From Roseiflexus castenholzii DSM 13941 (GTDB lineage: Bacteria > Chloroflexota > Chloroflexia > Chloroflexales > Roseiflexaceae), in assembly GCF_000017805.1 (NCBI RefSeq), contig NC_009767.1, positions 434,001 to 498,000 of the forward strand: DNA of 64,000 bases. The letters are read 5' to 3'. Shown here in pieces: positions 38,388-48,278 of the stretch. Every line of letters starts with the position of its first letter. Within the stretch, counting starts at the first letter, position 1. Below the pieces are notes generated by a model that searched no databases, was not told the DNA's origin, and saw only the letters and a list, made by a program, of their open reading frames with translations. The position numbers and the translations under genes were made by a program.

Positions 38388-40527
38388 GCTCACCGCTCCA
38401 CAAATGCGAGATAAATCTCGCGCTACGCCATGGTCGGGTCCCGCGCGCCTCGCGCCTCGCGCCTCACGCCCTTCACGCTCCACAAATGCGAGATAAATCT
38501 CGCGCTACGCCATGGTCGGGTCCCGCGCGCCTCGCGCCTCGCGCCTCACGCCCTTCACGCTCCACAAATGCGAGATAAATCTCGCGCTACGCCATGGTCG
38601 GGTCCCGCGCGCCTCGCGCCTCGCGCCTCACGCCTCACGCCCTTCACCGCTCCACAAATGCGAGATAAATCTCGCGCTACGCCATGGTCGGGTCCCGCGC
38701 GCCTCGCGCCTCGCGCCTCACGCCTCGCGCCTCGCGCCTCACGCCCTTCACCGCTCCACAAATGCGAGATAAATCTCGCGCTACGCCATGGTCGGGTCCC
38801 GCGCGCCTCGCGCCTCGCGCCTCGCGCCTCGCGCCTCACGCCTCGCGCCTCGCGCCCTTCACCGCTCCACAAATGCGAGATAAATCTCGCGCTACGCCAT
38901 GGTCGGGTCCCGCGCGCCTCGCGCCTCGCGCCTCACGCCTCACGCCCTTCACGCTCCACAAATGCGAGATAAATCTCGCGCTACGCCATGGTCGGGTCCC
39001 GCGCGCCTCGCGCCTCGCGCCTCGCGCCTCACGCCCTTCACGCTCCACAAATGCGAGATAAATCTCGCGCTACGCCATGGTCGGGTCCCGCGCGCCTCGC
39101 GCCTCGCGCCTCGCGCCTCGCTCGCCTCACGCCCTTCACCGCTCACCGCTCCACAAATGCGAGATAAATCTCGCGCTACGCCATGGTCGGGTCCCGCGCG
39201 CCTCGCGCCTCGCGCCTCGCGCCCTTCACCGCTCCACAAATGCGAGAGAAATCTCGCGCGACGCCATGGTCGGGTCCCGCGCGCCTCGCGCCTCGCGCCT
39301 CACGCCCTTCACCGCTCACCGCTCCACAAATGCGAGAGAAATCTCGCGCGACGCCATGGTCGGGTCCCGCGCGCCTCGCGCCTCACGCCTCACGCCCTTC
39401 ACCGCTCACCGCTCCACAAATGCGAGAGAAATCTCGCGCGACGCCATGGTCGGGTCCCGCGCGCCTCGCGCCTCGCGCCTCACGCCTCACGCCCTTCACG
39501 CTCCACAAATGCGAGATAAATCTCGCGCGACGCCATGGTCGGGTCCCGCGCGCCTCGCGCCTCGCGCCTCGCGCCTCACGCCCTTCACGCTCCACAAATG
39601 CGAGATAAATCTCGCGCGACGCCATGGTCGGGTCCCGCGCGCCTCGCGCCTCGCGCCTCGCGCCTCACGCCCTTCACGCTCCACAAATGCGAGATAAATC
39701 TCGCGCGACGCCATGGTCGGGTCCCGCGCGCCTCGCGCCTCGCGCCTCGCGCCTCACGCCCTTCACGCTCCACAAATGCGAGATAAATCTCGCGCGACGC
39801 CATGGTCGGGTCCCGCGCGCCTCGCGCCTCGCGCCTCACGCCTCGCGCCTCGCGCCTCACGCCCTTCACCGCTCCACAAATGCGAGATAAATCTCGCGCT
39901 ACGCCATGGTCGGGTCCCGCGCGCCTCGCGCCTCGCGCCTCGCGCCTCGCGCCTCACGCCTCGCGCCTCGCGCCCTTCACCGCTCCACAAATGCGAGATA
40001 AATCTCGCGCTACGCCATGGTCGGGTCCCGCGCGCCTCACGCCTCACGCCCTTCACCGCTCACCGCTCCACAAATGCGAGAGAAATCTCGCGCGACGCCA
40101 TGGTCGGGTCCCGCGCGCCTCGCGCCTCGCGCCTCACGCCTCACGCCCTTCACCGCTCCACAAATGCGAGAGAAATCTCGCGCGACGCCATGGTCGGGTC
40201 CCGCGCGCCTCGCGCCTCGCGCCTCGCGCCTCACGCCCTTCACGCTCCACAAATGCGAGATAAATCTCGCGCGACGCCATGGTCGGGTCCCGCGCGCCTC
40301 GCGCCTCGCGCCTCGCGCCTCACGCCCTTCACGCTCCATAAATGCGAGATAAATCTCGCGCGACGCCATGGTCGGGTCCCGCGCGCCTCGCGCCTCACGC
40401 CTCGCGCCTCGCGCCTCGCGCCTCGCGTCTCGCGCCCTTCACCGCTCCACAAATGCGAGATAAATCTCGCGCGACGCCATGGTCGGGTCCCGCGCGCCTC
40501 GCGCCTCGCGCCTCGCGCCTCGCGCCA
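38388..40527. repeat. Tandem array of 23 hairpin-bearing units
   Basis: The array is made of units whose lengths vary from 82 to about 111 bases. Each holds CTCCACAAATGCGAGA, a 4-base loop (TAAA or GAAA), TCTCGCGC(T/G)ACGCC and ATGGTCGGGTCCCGCGCG, followed by a variable number of 9-base CCTCGCGCC/CCTCACGCC subunits. GCGAGA...TCTCGC forms a stem in every unit. I counted 23 copies of ATGGTCGGG, the first at about 38430 and the last at about 40479. Units with TAAA/CTACG flank and interleave with units carrying GAAA/CGACG or TAAA/CGACG. The long open frames through it on both strands are repeat artefacts. Confidence 0.93.
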
Positions 40528-40529
40528 TA

Positions 40530-40559
40530 TTTACTTTTTATACGGTTTCATGGTAGCAT
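40530..40559 (+). promoter_or_regulatory. Probable promoter of the Ser/Thr kinase gene
   Basis: TTTACT (40530-40535) and TAGCAT (40554-40559) lie 18 bases apart with a TGG extension before the -10. They are in the short AT-rich segment that separates the tandem array from the kinase. Transcription would begin near 40566, before ATG 40586. Confidence 0.45.
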
Positions 40560-40585
40560 GGAGCGGTATCGCACGAGAGCCGCTT

Positions 40586-42223
40586 ATGCTCAAACGATGG
40601 TTTCAGCGTCGCCGACGTCTCAGTGACGCACAACTCGGGCGCGAATACAGGGTCGATGATGTCATCGAACAGCGCTACGAGGTGCAACAGGTGCGCCGCG
40701 GGTATATGGGGGTCGTCTACATTGCTTACGACCGTCAGCGCCGTCGGCGTGTTGTTCTCAAGACGTATCAGACGAAATACATCTGGGACGAAGCAGCCAT
40801 CCGGCGCTTCAATGCTGAAGCCGAGCTTTGGATTCGTCTTGGCAGCCACCCCAATATTGTTTGCGCCTACGATATCCACACCTACATGGGGCGCCCCCAT
40901 GTCGTTGCCGAGTATGTCCATGGCGGTCCGCTCCGCGCTCTGGTTGGACGCATTTCACCCCAGGAAGCGGTTGATTACGGCATTCAGATTTGTCGCGGCA
41001 TGCAACACGCGGTTGAACGATTGAACCTGGTGCATCGCGATCTTAAGCCGGACAATATCATGATCTCGTTCGATGGGCGCGCTAAAGTGACCGATTTTGG
41101 CTTATCGAAGGTGCTTCGTCCCTGGCAAACATTGTTTGATGCTGAACCTGTCGAAATGCAAAGCCGCGCCTCTGTGCGCGCCGCGTTTTCGACTTCCGGG
41201 TTGGGGGGAACGCTGCCCTACATGGCGCCTGAATTGTTCAATGGCGCGGCTGCCAGTGTCTGGAGCGACATCTATGCGTTCGGTGTCACCCTCTACGAAC
41301 TTTTCGTCGGTCGCCTGCCGTTTGATGCGCAGCGTGACGATACCCTGATCCGGTTGATTCGCAGAGCGCCGCCGCCCGATCCACGCCTCCTCGCGCCCAA
41401 TACGCCGCCCGATGCTGCGGCGATTGTGATGCGGTGCCTGGCAAAACGACCTGTTGAGCGGTTTCAATCGTTCGCTGAACTTGAAACGGCGCTGCAACAG
41501 GTTCGTGAAGCGCTCGTCGGGTCTCCCTTCCCACGCGAGTCGGCATTCGATGATCGCGATGAAGCCGAGCATTGGAAGGAGCGCGGACTGGCACATATGA
41601 ATATGGGTGAGTACAAGGAAGCGATCCGTTGCTTCAAGCGCACGGTGGAACTCGATCAAGATCAACCTGACGGCTGGAACCTGATTGCGCGCTGTTCCCT
41701 TCAACTCTGGCTCTATCACGAGGCGTTGCAGGCGGTCGATGAGGGATTGCGGCGCGCGGTGAGTCGCACAGAATTTGCGCATCTGTATGGCGCGCGCGGC
41801 GATATTTTTGCCACGATGCAGAAGCCGGTCGATGCTCTGGCAGCATTCGATAAGGCGCTTTCATATACTCCCACTGCGCCTGCGCTGTGGCGGAGCAAGG
41901 GGGTGTTACTCCAACGTCTTGGGGAGATGGCACAGGCTCAGGAATACCTGGAGAAAGCCATACAACTCGACCCATCCGATGCCGTCGCCCGTCGCCTTCT
42001 TGGCGATGTGCTCTGTGCCAGTGGACGACACAAATCTGCTGCCAATTCCTATGCCGAAGCGCTGAAACTCGACCCTCGCTCGGTGGACGGATGGGTTCGG
42101 TATGGGAACTGTTTGTTACACCTGGCGCGGTTGGAAGAGGCAAAGCATGCCTTCGAAAAGGCGCTTCAGATCGATCCCGAAAGCAGTGAAGCACGTGCCG
42201 GTTTGCAGCGAGTCAAAAAGTAA
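40586..42223 (+). CDS. Serine/threonine protein kinase with C-terminal TPR repeats
   Basis: This 545-residue soluble kinase phosphorylates proteins on Ser/Thr. The kinase domain spans about residues 30-285. It has a glycine loop of the form GYMGVVY, catalytic-site Lys59 (VVLKTY), the HRDLKPDN loop at 150-157 and DFG at 170-172, so it looks active. An activation segment with GGTLPYMAPELF follows. Residues about 310-545 hold TPR units such as HWKERGLAHMNMGEYKEAI, ALAAFDKALSYTPTAPALW and EEAKHAFEKALQIDPES, likely for partner binding. The frame runs upstream through the tandem array, but the promoter position supports ATG 40586 (MLKRWFQ); ATG 40550 is less likely. Unlike many bacterial kinases it has no transmembrane helix or PASTA domain. 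Confidence 0.9.
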   Translation: MLKRWFQRRRRLSDAQLGREYRVDDVIEQRYEVQQVRRGYMGVVYIAYDRQRRRRVVLKTYQTKYIWDEAAIRRFNAEAELWIRLGSHPNIVCAYDIHTYMGRPHVVAEYVHGGPLRALVGRISPQEAVDYGIQICRGMQHAVERLNLVHRDLKPDNIMISFDGRAKVTDFGLSKVLRPWQTLFDAEPVEMQSRASVRAAFSTSGLGGTLPYMAPELFNGAAASVWSDIYAFGVTLYELFVGRLPFDAQRDDTLIRLIRRAPPPDPRLLAPNTPPDAAAIVMRCLAKRPVERFQSFAELETALQQVREALVGSPFPRESAFDDRDEAEHWKERGLAHMNMGEYKEAIRCFKRTVELDQDQPDGWNLIARCSLQLWLYHEALQAVDEGLRRAVSRTEFAHLYGARGDIFATMQKPVDALAAFDKALSYTPTAPALWRSKGVLLQRLGEMAQAQEYLEKAIQLDPSDAVARRLLGDVLCASGRHKSAANSYAEALKLDPRSVDGWVRYGNCLLHLARLEEAKHAFEKALQIDPESSEARAGLQRVKK

Positions 42224-42230
42224 GAACATT

Positions 42231-42261
42231 TTGATATTCCATGTCAGGTTTCTGTTATAAT
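42231..42261 (+). promoter_or_regulatory. Possible fabF promoter
   Basis: TTGATA (42231-42236) and TATAAT (42256-42261) are 19 bases apart, longer than ideal, 8 bases after the kinase stop. TATAAT is a perfect -10 match. The leader to ATG 42382 is about 115 bases. Confidence 0.5.
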
Positions 42262-42381
42262 CACACCAACGACACTTGTCACCAACCTGGCGTGTCGCGC
42301 CGTCGGAAGTGAACGAATGATGTGTTGTGCTTCCAGACGCGCTTTCTGACGTTCGCCTCGCAACCAAGGAGATGCCAGCCG

Positions 42382-43629
42382 ATGTCACGGCGTGTTGTTG
42401 TTACCGGAATGGGCGCGGTCAGTCCGTTGGGGCTTGATGTTCCATCGCTCTGGCAGGGCATCCGCGAAGCGCGGAGCGGTATCGGGCCGATTACCCTGTG
42501 CGACGCCTCGAATCTTGAGTCGCGCATCGCTGGTGAGGTGCGCGGCTTCGATCCGCTCAACTACATGGACCGCAAAGAGGTTCGTCGCAACGACCGATTC
42601 ATCCATCTGGCAATTGCTGCTGCCACCGAGGCATTGCGCACGGCTGAGTTGACTGCGACACCGGACAATGCCGACGCAATTGGGGTGATCATCGGCAGCG
42701 GGATTGGCGGGATTACAACCCTTGCGGAAGGGGTGATCACCCTTCAGGAGCGCGGTCCCTCGCGGATCAGCCCGTTTCTTGTGCCAGCCATGATTACGAA
42801 CATGGCGTCCGGTCAGGTGTCGATGCTGTTTGGTCTGAAAGGACCGAACTATTGCCCGACGTCCGCCTGCGCCAGCGGAGCGCATGCAATCGGAGAGGCG
42901 GCGGAAATCATCCGACGGGGATGGGCGTCGGCAGTGGTGGCGGGTGGCAGCGAGGCGCCGATCACGCCGATTGGGATAGCGTCGTTTGCCAGTGCCAAAG
43001 CCATTTCGACCCGCAACGATGATCCGGCTGGAGCGTCACGCCCGTTCGATGCAGAGCGCGATGGGTTTGTGCTGGCAGAGGGGGGCGCCATACTGGTTCT
43101 GGAAGACCTGGAATTTGCCCGCGCGCGCGGGGCTCGCATTCTGGCAGAGATCGTCGGTTATGGTCTCTCGGCGGACGCTTACCATATTACGCAGCCGGCT
43201 CCCGGCGGCGAAGGTGCGCTGCGCTCGATGCGCGCCGCGTTGAAGCACGCCGGACTTTCGCCCGATGATATCGATTATATCAATGCGCACGGCACCAGCA
43301 CCCCGGCCGGCGACATCGCCGAAACCGAGGCGATCAAACGTTTGCTCGGCGAACGCGCGTATCGCGTGCCGGTCAGTTCGAGCAAATCACAGTTTGGTCA
43401 CCTGCTCGGCGCCGCCGGGGCAATCGAGGCGATTGTCAGTATTCTTGCGATTCAAGAAAACCTTCTCCCGCCGACGATCAACTACACCACGCCTGATCCG
43501 CAGTGCGATCTTGATTATGTTCCCAACGCGGCGCGTCCGGCGCGCGTCGATACGGTGTTGAGCAACTCGTTCGGCTTTGGCGGTCATAATGTGTCGCTGA
43601 TCTTCCGACGCTATGAAGAAGCCGCTTGA
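42382..43629 (+). CDS. fabF: 3-oxoacyl-ACP synthase II
   Basis: FabF condenses malonyl-ACP with acyl-ACP in fatty-acid elongation. This 415-residue protein begins [18 protein letters not shown] and carries the catalytic Cys in [16 protein letters not shown]. The two active-site His residues are in [11 protein letters not shown] and [13 protein letters not shown], and the terminal glycine-rich motif is [15 protein letters not shown]. The frame opens at 42322, but ATG 42382 has AAGGAG about ten bases upstream and begins the domain. Its 3' end overlaps rnc by 17 bases, and the two are expressed together. Confidence 0.96.
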
Positions 43630-44317
43630 TGAACTTTGTGCGCGTCTTGACGTAACGTTTTCCGATCAGCGTCTGCTCTGGCAAGCGCTGACGCATCGCT
43701 CGTTTCTCAATGAGCGTGTCGATGAGCGCCTCTCGCTGTTCAGCAACGAGCGCCTGGAGTTTCTGGGAGATGCGATTGTCAATTTTCTGGCGACGACGCT
43801 GGTGTTCGAGCGTTTTCCCGATGCTGGCGAAGGGTATCTGACTGCCTGGCGCGCGGCGCTGATACGAACGGAGACGCTCGCCAGTTTTGCGCGGCGGTAC
43901 GACCTTGGCTCCCATACGCTGCTGGCGCGTGGCGAAGAGTCGAGTGGCGCCCGGCAACGACCATCGCTGCTGGCGGATACGTTTGAGGCGGTAGTTGCGG
44001 CAATCTTCATCGATCAGGGTCTTGATGCAGTGCGAAAGTTTCTCCTGCCGCTCTTCGAGGAAACGCTGGCGACGTTGCAGGAACAGGGGCTGCCGGTGGA
44101 CTATAAGAGCAAACTGCAAGCGCGTATTCAGGCAGAACGGGGGATCACGCCGCGCTATCGGATGATCGAGCGAAGCGGTCCGGAGCATCAACCGGAGTTT
44201 ACATTCGAAGCACTGGCAGGCGATGAGTCACTCGGAACAGGACGCGGTGCGAGTAAACAGGCGGCAGAACAGGACGCGGCGCGAGACGCGCTCGACAGGT
44301 TGGGGGGGAGGGATTAG
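43613..44317 (+). CDS. rnc: Ribonuclease III
   Basis: This 234-residue RNase III cleaves double-stranded RNA in rRNA processing and mRNA decay. The catalytic domain has the signature [15 protein letters not shown], with the metal-binding Glu and Asp, and the second acidic motif [13 protein letters not shown]. The double-stranded-RNA-binding domain follows a short linker ([15 protein letters not shown]) and ends with [18 protein letters not shown]. Length is normal. The start lies inside fabF. The fab-rnc arrangement is common in bacteria, where acpP-fabF-rnc often adjoin; no acpP is seen here. Confidence 0.96.
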
Positions 44318-44400
44318 GGATGACGAGAACCGAGAGGTGATAGCGCAGAGTTGAGTCCGTGCCAATCCGTCTTAATCCGTCCGAATCCGTGTTAAGTGCC

Positions 44401-45246
44401 ATGCTCACAGGTCGTACAATCCTGATCACTGGCGGCAGCGGGTTCCTGGGATCGGCGTTGGTGAACACGGCGCGCGCGCAAGGATGGAATGTCGTTGCGA
44501 CGTATCATTCGCATCAGCCACGAATATCAGGAGTTCGTTGGGAAATGCTCGATCTGCGCAACGGAGCGGCAACCAGGACGTTGATCGAGCAGATTGCGCC
44601 GGATGTCGTCATTCATACGGCGTATCGTCAGGAAGGACCGGATATGATGGCGATTACGGCAGGCGGAGCAGGCGCGGTCGCACAGGGAGCGGTTATGGTC
44701 CGGGCGCGCCTGATCCATCTTTCGAGCGATGTGGTGTTCGATGGCGAACGAAGTGGCAGATATACTGAGGCGGATGCGCCGCAACCGGTGACGGCGTATG
44801 GCGCTGCCAAGGCGGACGCGGAACGTCTGGTCGCCGATACGCATCCTGCCGCTTTGATCGTTCGCACGTCGCTGATCTATGGCGGACCAAAGTGTCCCGG
44901 AAGGCATGAACAGTTTGTTCTCGATGTGATCGACGGGCGTGCAGAGGCGATCTTCTTCACTGATGAATGGCGCTGCCCGATAGAGGTTGGCGATCTGGCG
45001 GCGGCACTGCTGGAACTTGCCGTGTTGGATCGCAGCGGCATCCTGCACGTTGCCGGTCCCGATGTGGTCAGTCGCTATGAATTCGCCTGCCTGGTGGCAC
45101 ATGCACTCGGACGCGACCCAATGCATGTTCGTGGCGGACCAAGCCCGAAGGATTTGCGCCGTCCGCGCAACTGCGCGCTGGATTGCCGTCTTGCGCAGAG
45201 CATCCTGACGGTACGGATCCGTGGGGCGCGAGAGGTGTTGGGTTAA
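44401..45246 (+). CDS. RmlD-like sugar-nucleotide reductase (SDR)
   Basis: This 281-residue SDR resembles dTDP-4-dehydrorhamnose reductase and the methionine adenosyltransferase beta-type SDRs. The Rossmann motif is RTILITGGSGFLGSALVN. The active site shows LIHLSSDVVFDGERSGRY and YGAAKADAERLV (YxxxK). Next come IVRTSLIYGG and FFTDEWRCPIEVGDLAAALL, the family's substrate/dimer segment. A triplicated AATCCGT motif (44365-44391) lies just upstream of ATG 44401, and upstream in-frame starts were rejected because they fall in it. No other rhamnose genes are adjacent, so the physiological substrate is uncertain. Confidence 0.85.
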   Translation: MLTGRTILITGGSGFLGSALVNTARAQGWNVVATYHSHQPRISGVRWEMLDLRNGAATRTLIEQIAPDVVIHTAYRQEGPDMMAITAGGAGAVAQGAVMVRARLIHLSSDVVFDGERSGRYTEADAPQPVTAYGAAKADAERLVADTHPAALIVRTSLIYGGPKCPGRHEQFVLDVIDGRAEAIFFTDEWRCPIEVGDLAAALLELAVLDRSGILHVAGPDVVSRYEFACLVAHALGRDPMHVRGGPSPKDLRRPRNCALDCRLAQSILTVRIRGAREVLG

Positions 45247-45375
45247 GCACGGTTCGTTGCAGTCTGCACCGGGAATGATCGGGAACGGTGAAGCACACAC
45301 GACGGTGATGCACTTGCGGGAGACGACGCGCCTCCGCATTCGTCCTTCGGACCTCCCGGAAAGAGAGGCAACACG

Positions 45376-46041
45376 ATGAAACGAACGCCCGACTCGATCC
45401 GCCAGTTGGTGAAGGAATTGCAGGATGGCGATGAGTTCAGCCGCGCACAGGCGTCGTTCGCGTTGGGAATGCTCGGTGAAGCGGCGGTTGCGCCGCTGAT
45501 CGATCTGTTGCGTCACGATGACCGCGAGGTGCGTATGCGCGCTGCGTGGGCGTTGGGGGTCATCGGTCAACCGGCGTTGCCTGCATTGCTTGAGTTGGCT
45601 GAAAGTCACGATTCAACCGTGCGGATCGAAGCCATTCGCATTCTGGGGGTCATTGGCGAAGGGCGCTCACTCAACGCCCTGTTTCACGCCCTGACCGACC
45701 CGGACCCGCGCGTTGCGCAACGCGCGGCGATCGCACTGGGGCGCATCGGCGATACGCGCGCTTTCCATCCGCTGCTCATCGCACTGCACCATCCTGCTCC
45801 CGATGTGCGCTTTGCTGCGTGCAACGCGCTGGCGCACATGAATGTCGCTGAAGCGATCCCCGCTCTGCACGAGCGCGCAGAGGAAGATACGGGCTTCACT
45901 TCCTGGGGAGCGTCGGTGGCCGACGCGGCGCGACGCGCTATTCAGGAGATCGAGGCGTCCAATCCGCACGTCTCGACGGATCAGTTTGCGCGGGTGCGTG
46001 ATCTGCTGCGGTCTCAGCCCGACGCTCAGGCGCGGGGTTGA
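45376..46041 (+). CDS. HEAT-repeat (PBS-lyase-like) protein
   Basis: This 221-residue soluble protein is built from about five HEAT-like helical pairs. Examples are AQASFALGMLGEAAVAPLID, MRAAWALGVIGQPALPALLE, VRIEAIRILGVIGEG and AQRAAIALGRIGDTRAFHPL. Such repeats mediate protein contacts. In phycobilisome lyases they are catalytic, but no lyase-specific residues are evident here. The start has GAGAGG seven bases upstream. The last 60 residues (from SWGASVADAARRAI) are a charged non-repeat tail. The function cannot be assigned from context; the next gene has its own promoter. Confidence 0.88.
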   Translation: MKRTPDSIRQLVKELQDGDEFSRAQASFALGMLGEAAVAPLIDLLRHDDREVRMRAAWALGVIGQPALPALLELAESHDSTVRIEAIRILGVIGEGRSLNALFHALTDPDPRVAQRAAIALGRIGDTRAFHPLLIALHHPAPDVRFAACNALAHMNVAEAIPALHERAEEDTGFTSWGASVADAARRAIQEIEASNPHVSTDQFARVRDLLRSQPDAQARG

Positions 46042-46102
46042 GCATCGTCTGGTTGCTGTCGGTGTCTGCCTGCGCCTTCCAGCACTATGCAACGCACGGA
46101 CG

Positions 46103-46131
46103 TTGACGTTCCTTAACCTTCATGGTATGAT
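46103..46131 (+). promoter_or_regulatory. Promoter of the peptide ABC transporter operon
   Basis: TTGACG (46103-46108) and TATGAT (46126-46131) are 17 bases apart with a TGG extension, the best promoter match in this part. The transcript has a leader of about 210 bases before ATG 46347. No known riboswitch or peptide leader was recognised in it. Confidence 0.75.
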
Positions 46132-46346
46132 ACGATAACTCTTGTTATCCACCCTTTACGCCCGTGTAATGGATGCAGCAACGTTTCCTGCGAGTTTGTG
46201 CAGAGCGTGCGCGCTTTGCGCCAGTATTGCCGTATACGCGGGTGTGAAGCGCTGATCGTGCAGGAGGTGATGCGCGCGCTACTACTCGATGGTTTGCTTT
46301 CTGGGTTGTTGACAGACTCCTCTGTAGTGAAAGGACTGACACCACT

Positions 46347-48203
46347 ATGCGTTCGATGCGTGACGTATGGCGGCGAAGCGGCGCGCTGGCGCTGCTTCTT
46401 ATCCTGATCATCCCGGTCCTGGCGGCGTGTGGCGGTCAGCAACCGGCAGCGCAACCGACGGCAGCGCCAGCGCAACCGACGGCAGCGCCAGCGCAACCGA
46501 CGGCAGCGCCAGCGCAACCGACGGCAGCGCCAGCGCAACCGACGGCAGCGCCGACGGCGCCACCTGCCGCACAGCGGGGCGGGCGCCTGAAAATCCTCTA
46601 CTGGCAGGCGGTGACGACCCTCAACCCGCACCTGGCGACCGGTACGAAGGACTTTGATGGCGCGACCGTTATCCTCGAACCGCTGGCGCGTTACAACGAA
46701 AAAGATGAACTGGTGCCCTTCCTGGCGGCTGAGATTCCCACCATCGAGAATGGCGGCGTCGCTCCGGATGGAACCAGCGTGACCTGGAAACTCAAACCAG
46801 GGCTCAAGTGGTCGGATGGGAGCGATTTCACAGTCGACGATATCATCTTTACCTGGCAGTACTGTGCTGATCCGGCGACGGCCTGCACGACGAAGGCGGT
46901 CTTCGATCCGATCGCCAATGTCGAGAAGGTCGATGATACGACGGTCAAGATCACCTGGAAAGAGCCTACTGCCTACCCCTACATCGCCTTCGTCGGTCCG
47001 AATGGCATGATCCTCCAGAAGAAGCAGTTCGAGAAGTGCATCGGCGCGGCAGCCAGCACCGATGCGGCATGCCAGGCGGCGAATCTGGCGCCGATCGGTA
47101 CGAATGCATGGAAGCTGAAGGAGTTCAAGCCGGGCGATGTGGTGATCTATGAGCGTAACCCCTTCTTCCGCGATGCCGACAACGTCTTCTTCGACGAGGT
47201 CGAGATCAAGGGCGGCGGTGATGCTGCCTCAGCCGCGCGCGCCGTCTGTGAGACGGAAGAGGTGGATTTTGCGTGGAACTTGCAGATTCCGAAGGCGGTG
47301 CTCGAGCCGATCCTTGCGAGCGGTAAGTGCGACCCGCTGGCCGGCGGTTCGTTCGGTGTCGAGCGTATTGTCGTCAACTTCGCCAACCCCGATCCGGCTC
47401 TCGGCGATAAGCGCAGTGAACCGGATCAACCGCATCCGTTCCTGACCGATCCTGCCGTGCGCAAGGCGATCTCGCTGGCGATTGACCGCAAGGCGATTGC
47501 TGAGCAGTTGTACGGACCGACCGGCAAGCCGACCTGCAATGTGCTGGTCGTGCCTGCATCGGTTAACTCACCGAACCTGACGTGTGAGCGCGATGTCGAA
47601 GCGGCGAAGAAGTTACTCGAGGATGCGGGCTGGAAGTTGAACGGCTCGGTGCGCGAGAAGGAAATCGGCGGGAAACCGGTCCGGCTTGTCGTCAGTTTCC
47701 AGACCTCAATCAACCCGCTGCGCCAGAGCACGCAGGCGATCATCAAGTCGAACCTGGCGGAGATCGGCATTCAGGTGAACGTCAAAGCCATCGATGCCAG
47801 TGTCTTTTTCGGCGGTGATGAGGGCAACCCGGATACGCTGAACAAGTTCTACGCCGACCTCCAGATGTATACGAACGGTCCGAGCAGCGCCGATCCGCAG
47901 CAATACCTCCAGGGGTGGCTCTGCTCCGAGCGCGCGTCGGCGGCGAACCGGTGGAATGGCAACAACGACGGACGTTATTGCAACCCGGAGTATGACGCCC
48001 TCTTCGAGCAGTTGAAGAAGGAACTTGATCCGAAGCAGCGCGCCGAACTGGCGATCAAGATGAACGATCTGCTGGTGACCGATGGCGCCATCATTCCGCT
48101 TATCAACCGCCAGACGCCGAATGCGAAGGTGAAGGCGCTCAAAGGTCCGACCTTCAATACGTTCGACTCGAGCATCTGGAATATCGCCTCCTGGAGCAAG
48201 TAA
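46347..48203 (+). CDS. ABC transporter substrate-binding lipoprotein, family 5 (oligopeptide type)
   Basis: This 618-residue extracytoplasmic binding protein captures peptides, nickel or other oligomeric solutes. The signal peptide has a basic start, a hydrophobic core (ALALLLILIIPVLAAC) and the lipobox LAAC. The mature protein then has a flexible linker of five AQPTAAP-type repeats encoded by 21-base tandem repeats. The SBP_bac_5 domain shows LNPHLATGTKDFDGATVILE, VTWKLKPGLKWSDGSDFTVD and FLTDPAVRKAISLAIDRKAI. AAAGGA lies upstream of ATG 46347. Two permease genes follow in the same direction, but ATPase genes do not. Cysteines in the domain (for example WQYCADPATACTT) may form disulfides. 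Confidence 0.94.
   Translation: MRSMRDVWRRSGALALLLILIIPVLAACGGQQPAAQPTAAPAQPTAAPAQPTAAPAQPTAAPAQPTAAPTAPPAAQRGGRLKILYWQAVTTLNPHLATGTKDFDGATVILEPLARYNEKDELVPFLAAEIPTIENGGVAPDGTSVTWKLKPGLKWSDGSDFTVDDIIFTWQYCADPATACTTKAVFDPIANVEKVDDTTVKITWKEPTAYPYIAFVGPNGMILQKKQFEKCIGAAASTDAACQAANLAPIGTNAWKLKEFKPGDVVIYERNPFFRDADNVFFDEVEIKGGGDAASAARAVCETEEVDFAWNLQIPKAVLEPILASGKCDPLAGGSFGVERIVVNFANPDPALGDKRSEPDQPHPFLTDPAVRKAISLAIDRKAIAEQLYGPTGKPTCNVLVVPASVNSPNLTCERDVEAAKKLLEDAGWKLNGSVREKEIGGKPVRLVVSFQTSINPLRQSTQAIIKSNLAEIGIQVNVKAIDASVFFGGDEGNPDTLNKFYADLQMYTNGPSSADPQQYLQGWLCSERASAANRWNGNNDGRYCNPEYDALFEQLKKELDPKQRAELAIKMNDLLVTDGAIIPLINRQTPNAKVKALKGPTFNTFDSSIWNIASWSK
46449..46553 (+). repeat. Five 21-base tandem repeats encoding the lipoprotein linker
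   Basis: Five consecutive 21-base copies of GCGCAACCGACGGCAGCGCC plus one further base (A in copies 1-4, G in copy 5) encode AQPTAAP linker units directly after the lipidated cysteine region. The near identity suggests recent slippage, so copy number may vary between strains. Confidence 0.9.
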
Positions 48204-48216
48204 GCGACCGGTCGAT

Positions 48217-48246
48217 GCGGGGGACGGGGAAACGCCTGTCCCCTGC
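48217..48246 (+). terminator. Intercistronic hairpin between binding protein and permease
   Basis: GCGGGGGAC (48217-48225) pairs with GTCCCCTGC (48238-48246), with one G-T pair, around a 12-base loop. A strong T run is missing. Such hairpins commonly cause partial termination or protect the upstream mRNA, raising the binding protein above the permeases. Confidence 0.65.
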
Positions 48247-48278
48247 ATTGTTATACTCAGTTCGGCAAAGGGTGTAAT

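Noticed and set aside
38430..40520. Long open reading frames on both strands through the tandem array, including one fused to the kinase
   Set aside because: They consist only of translated repeat units, and the unit lengths let several frames stay open. The kinase has its own promoter and start after the array.
38388..40527. CRISPR array
   Set aside because: The parts between hairpins are not unique spacers but the same 9-base subunits in varying number, the units are too long and no cas genes are near.
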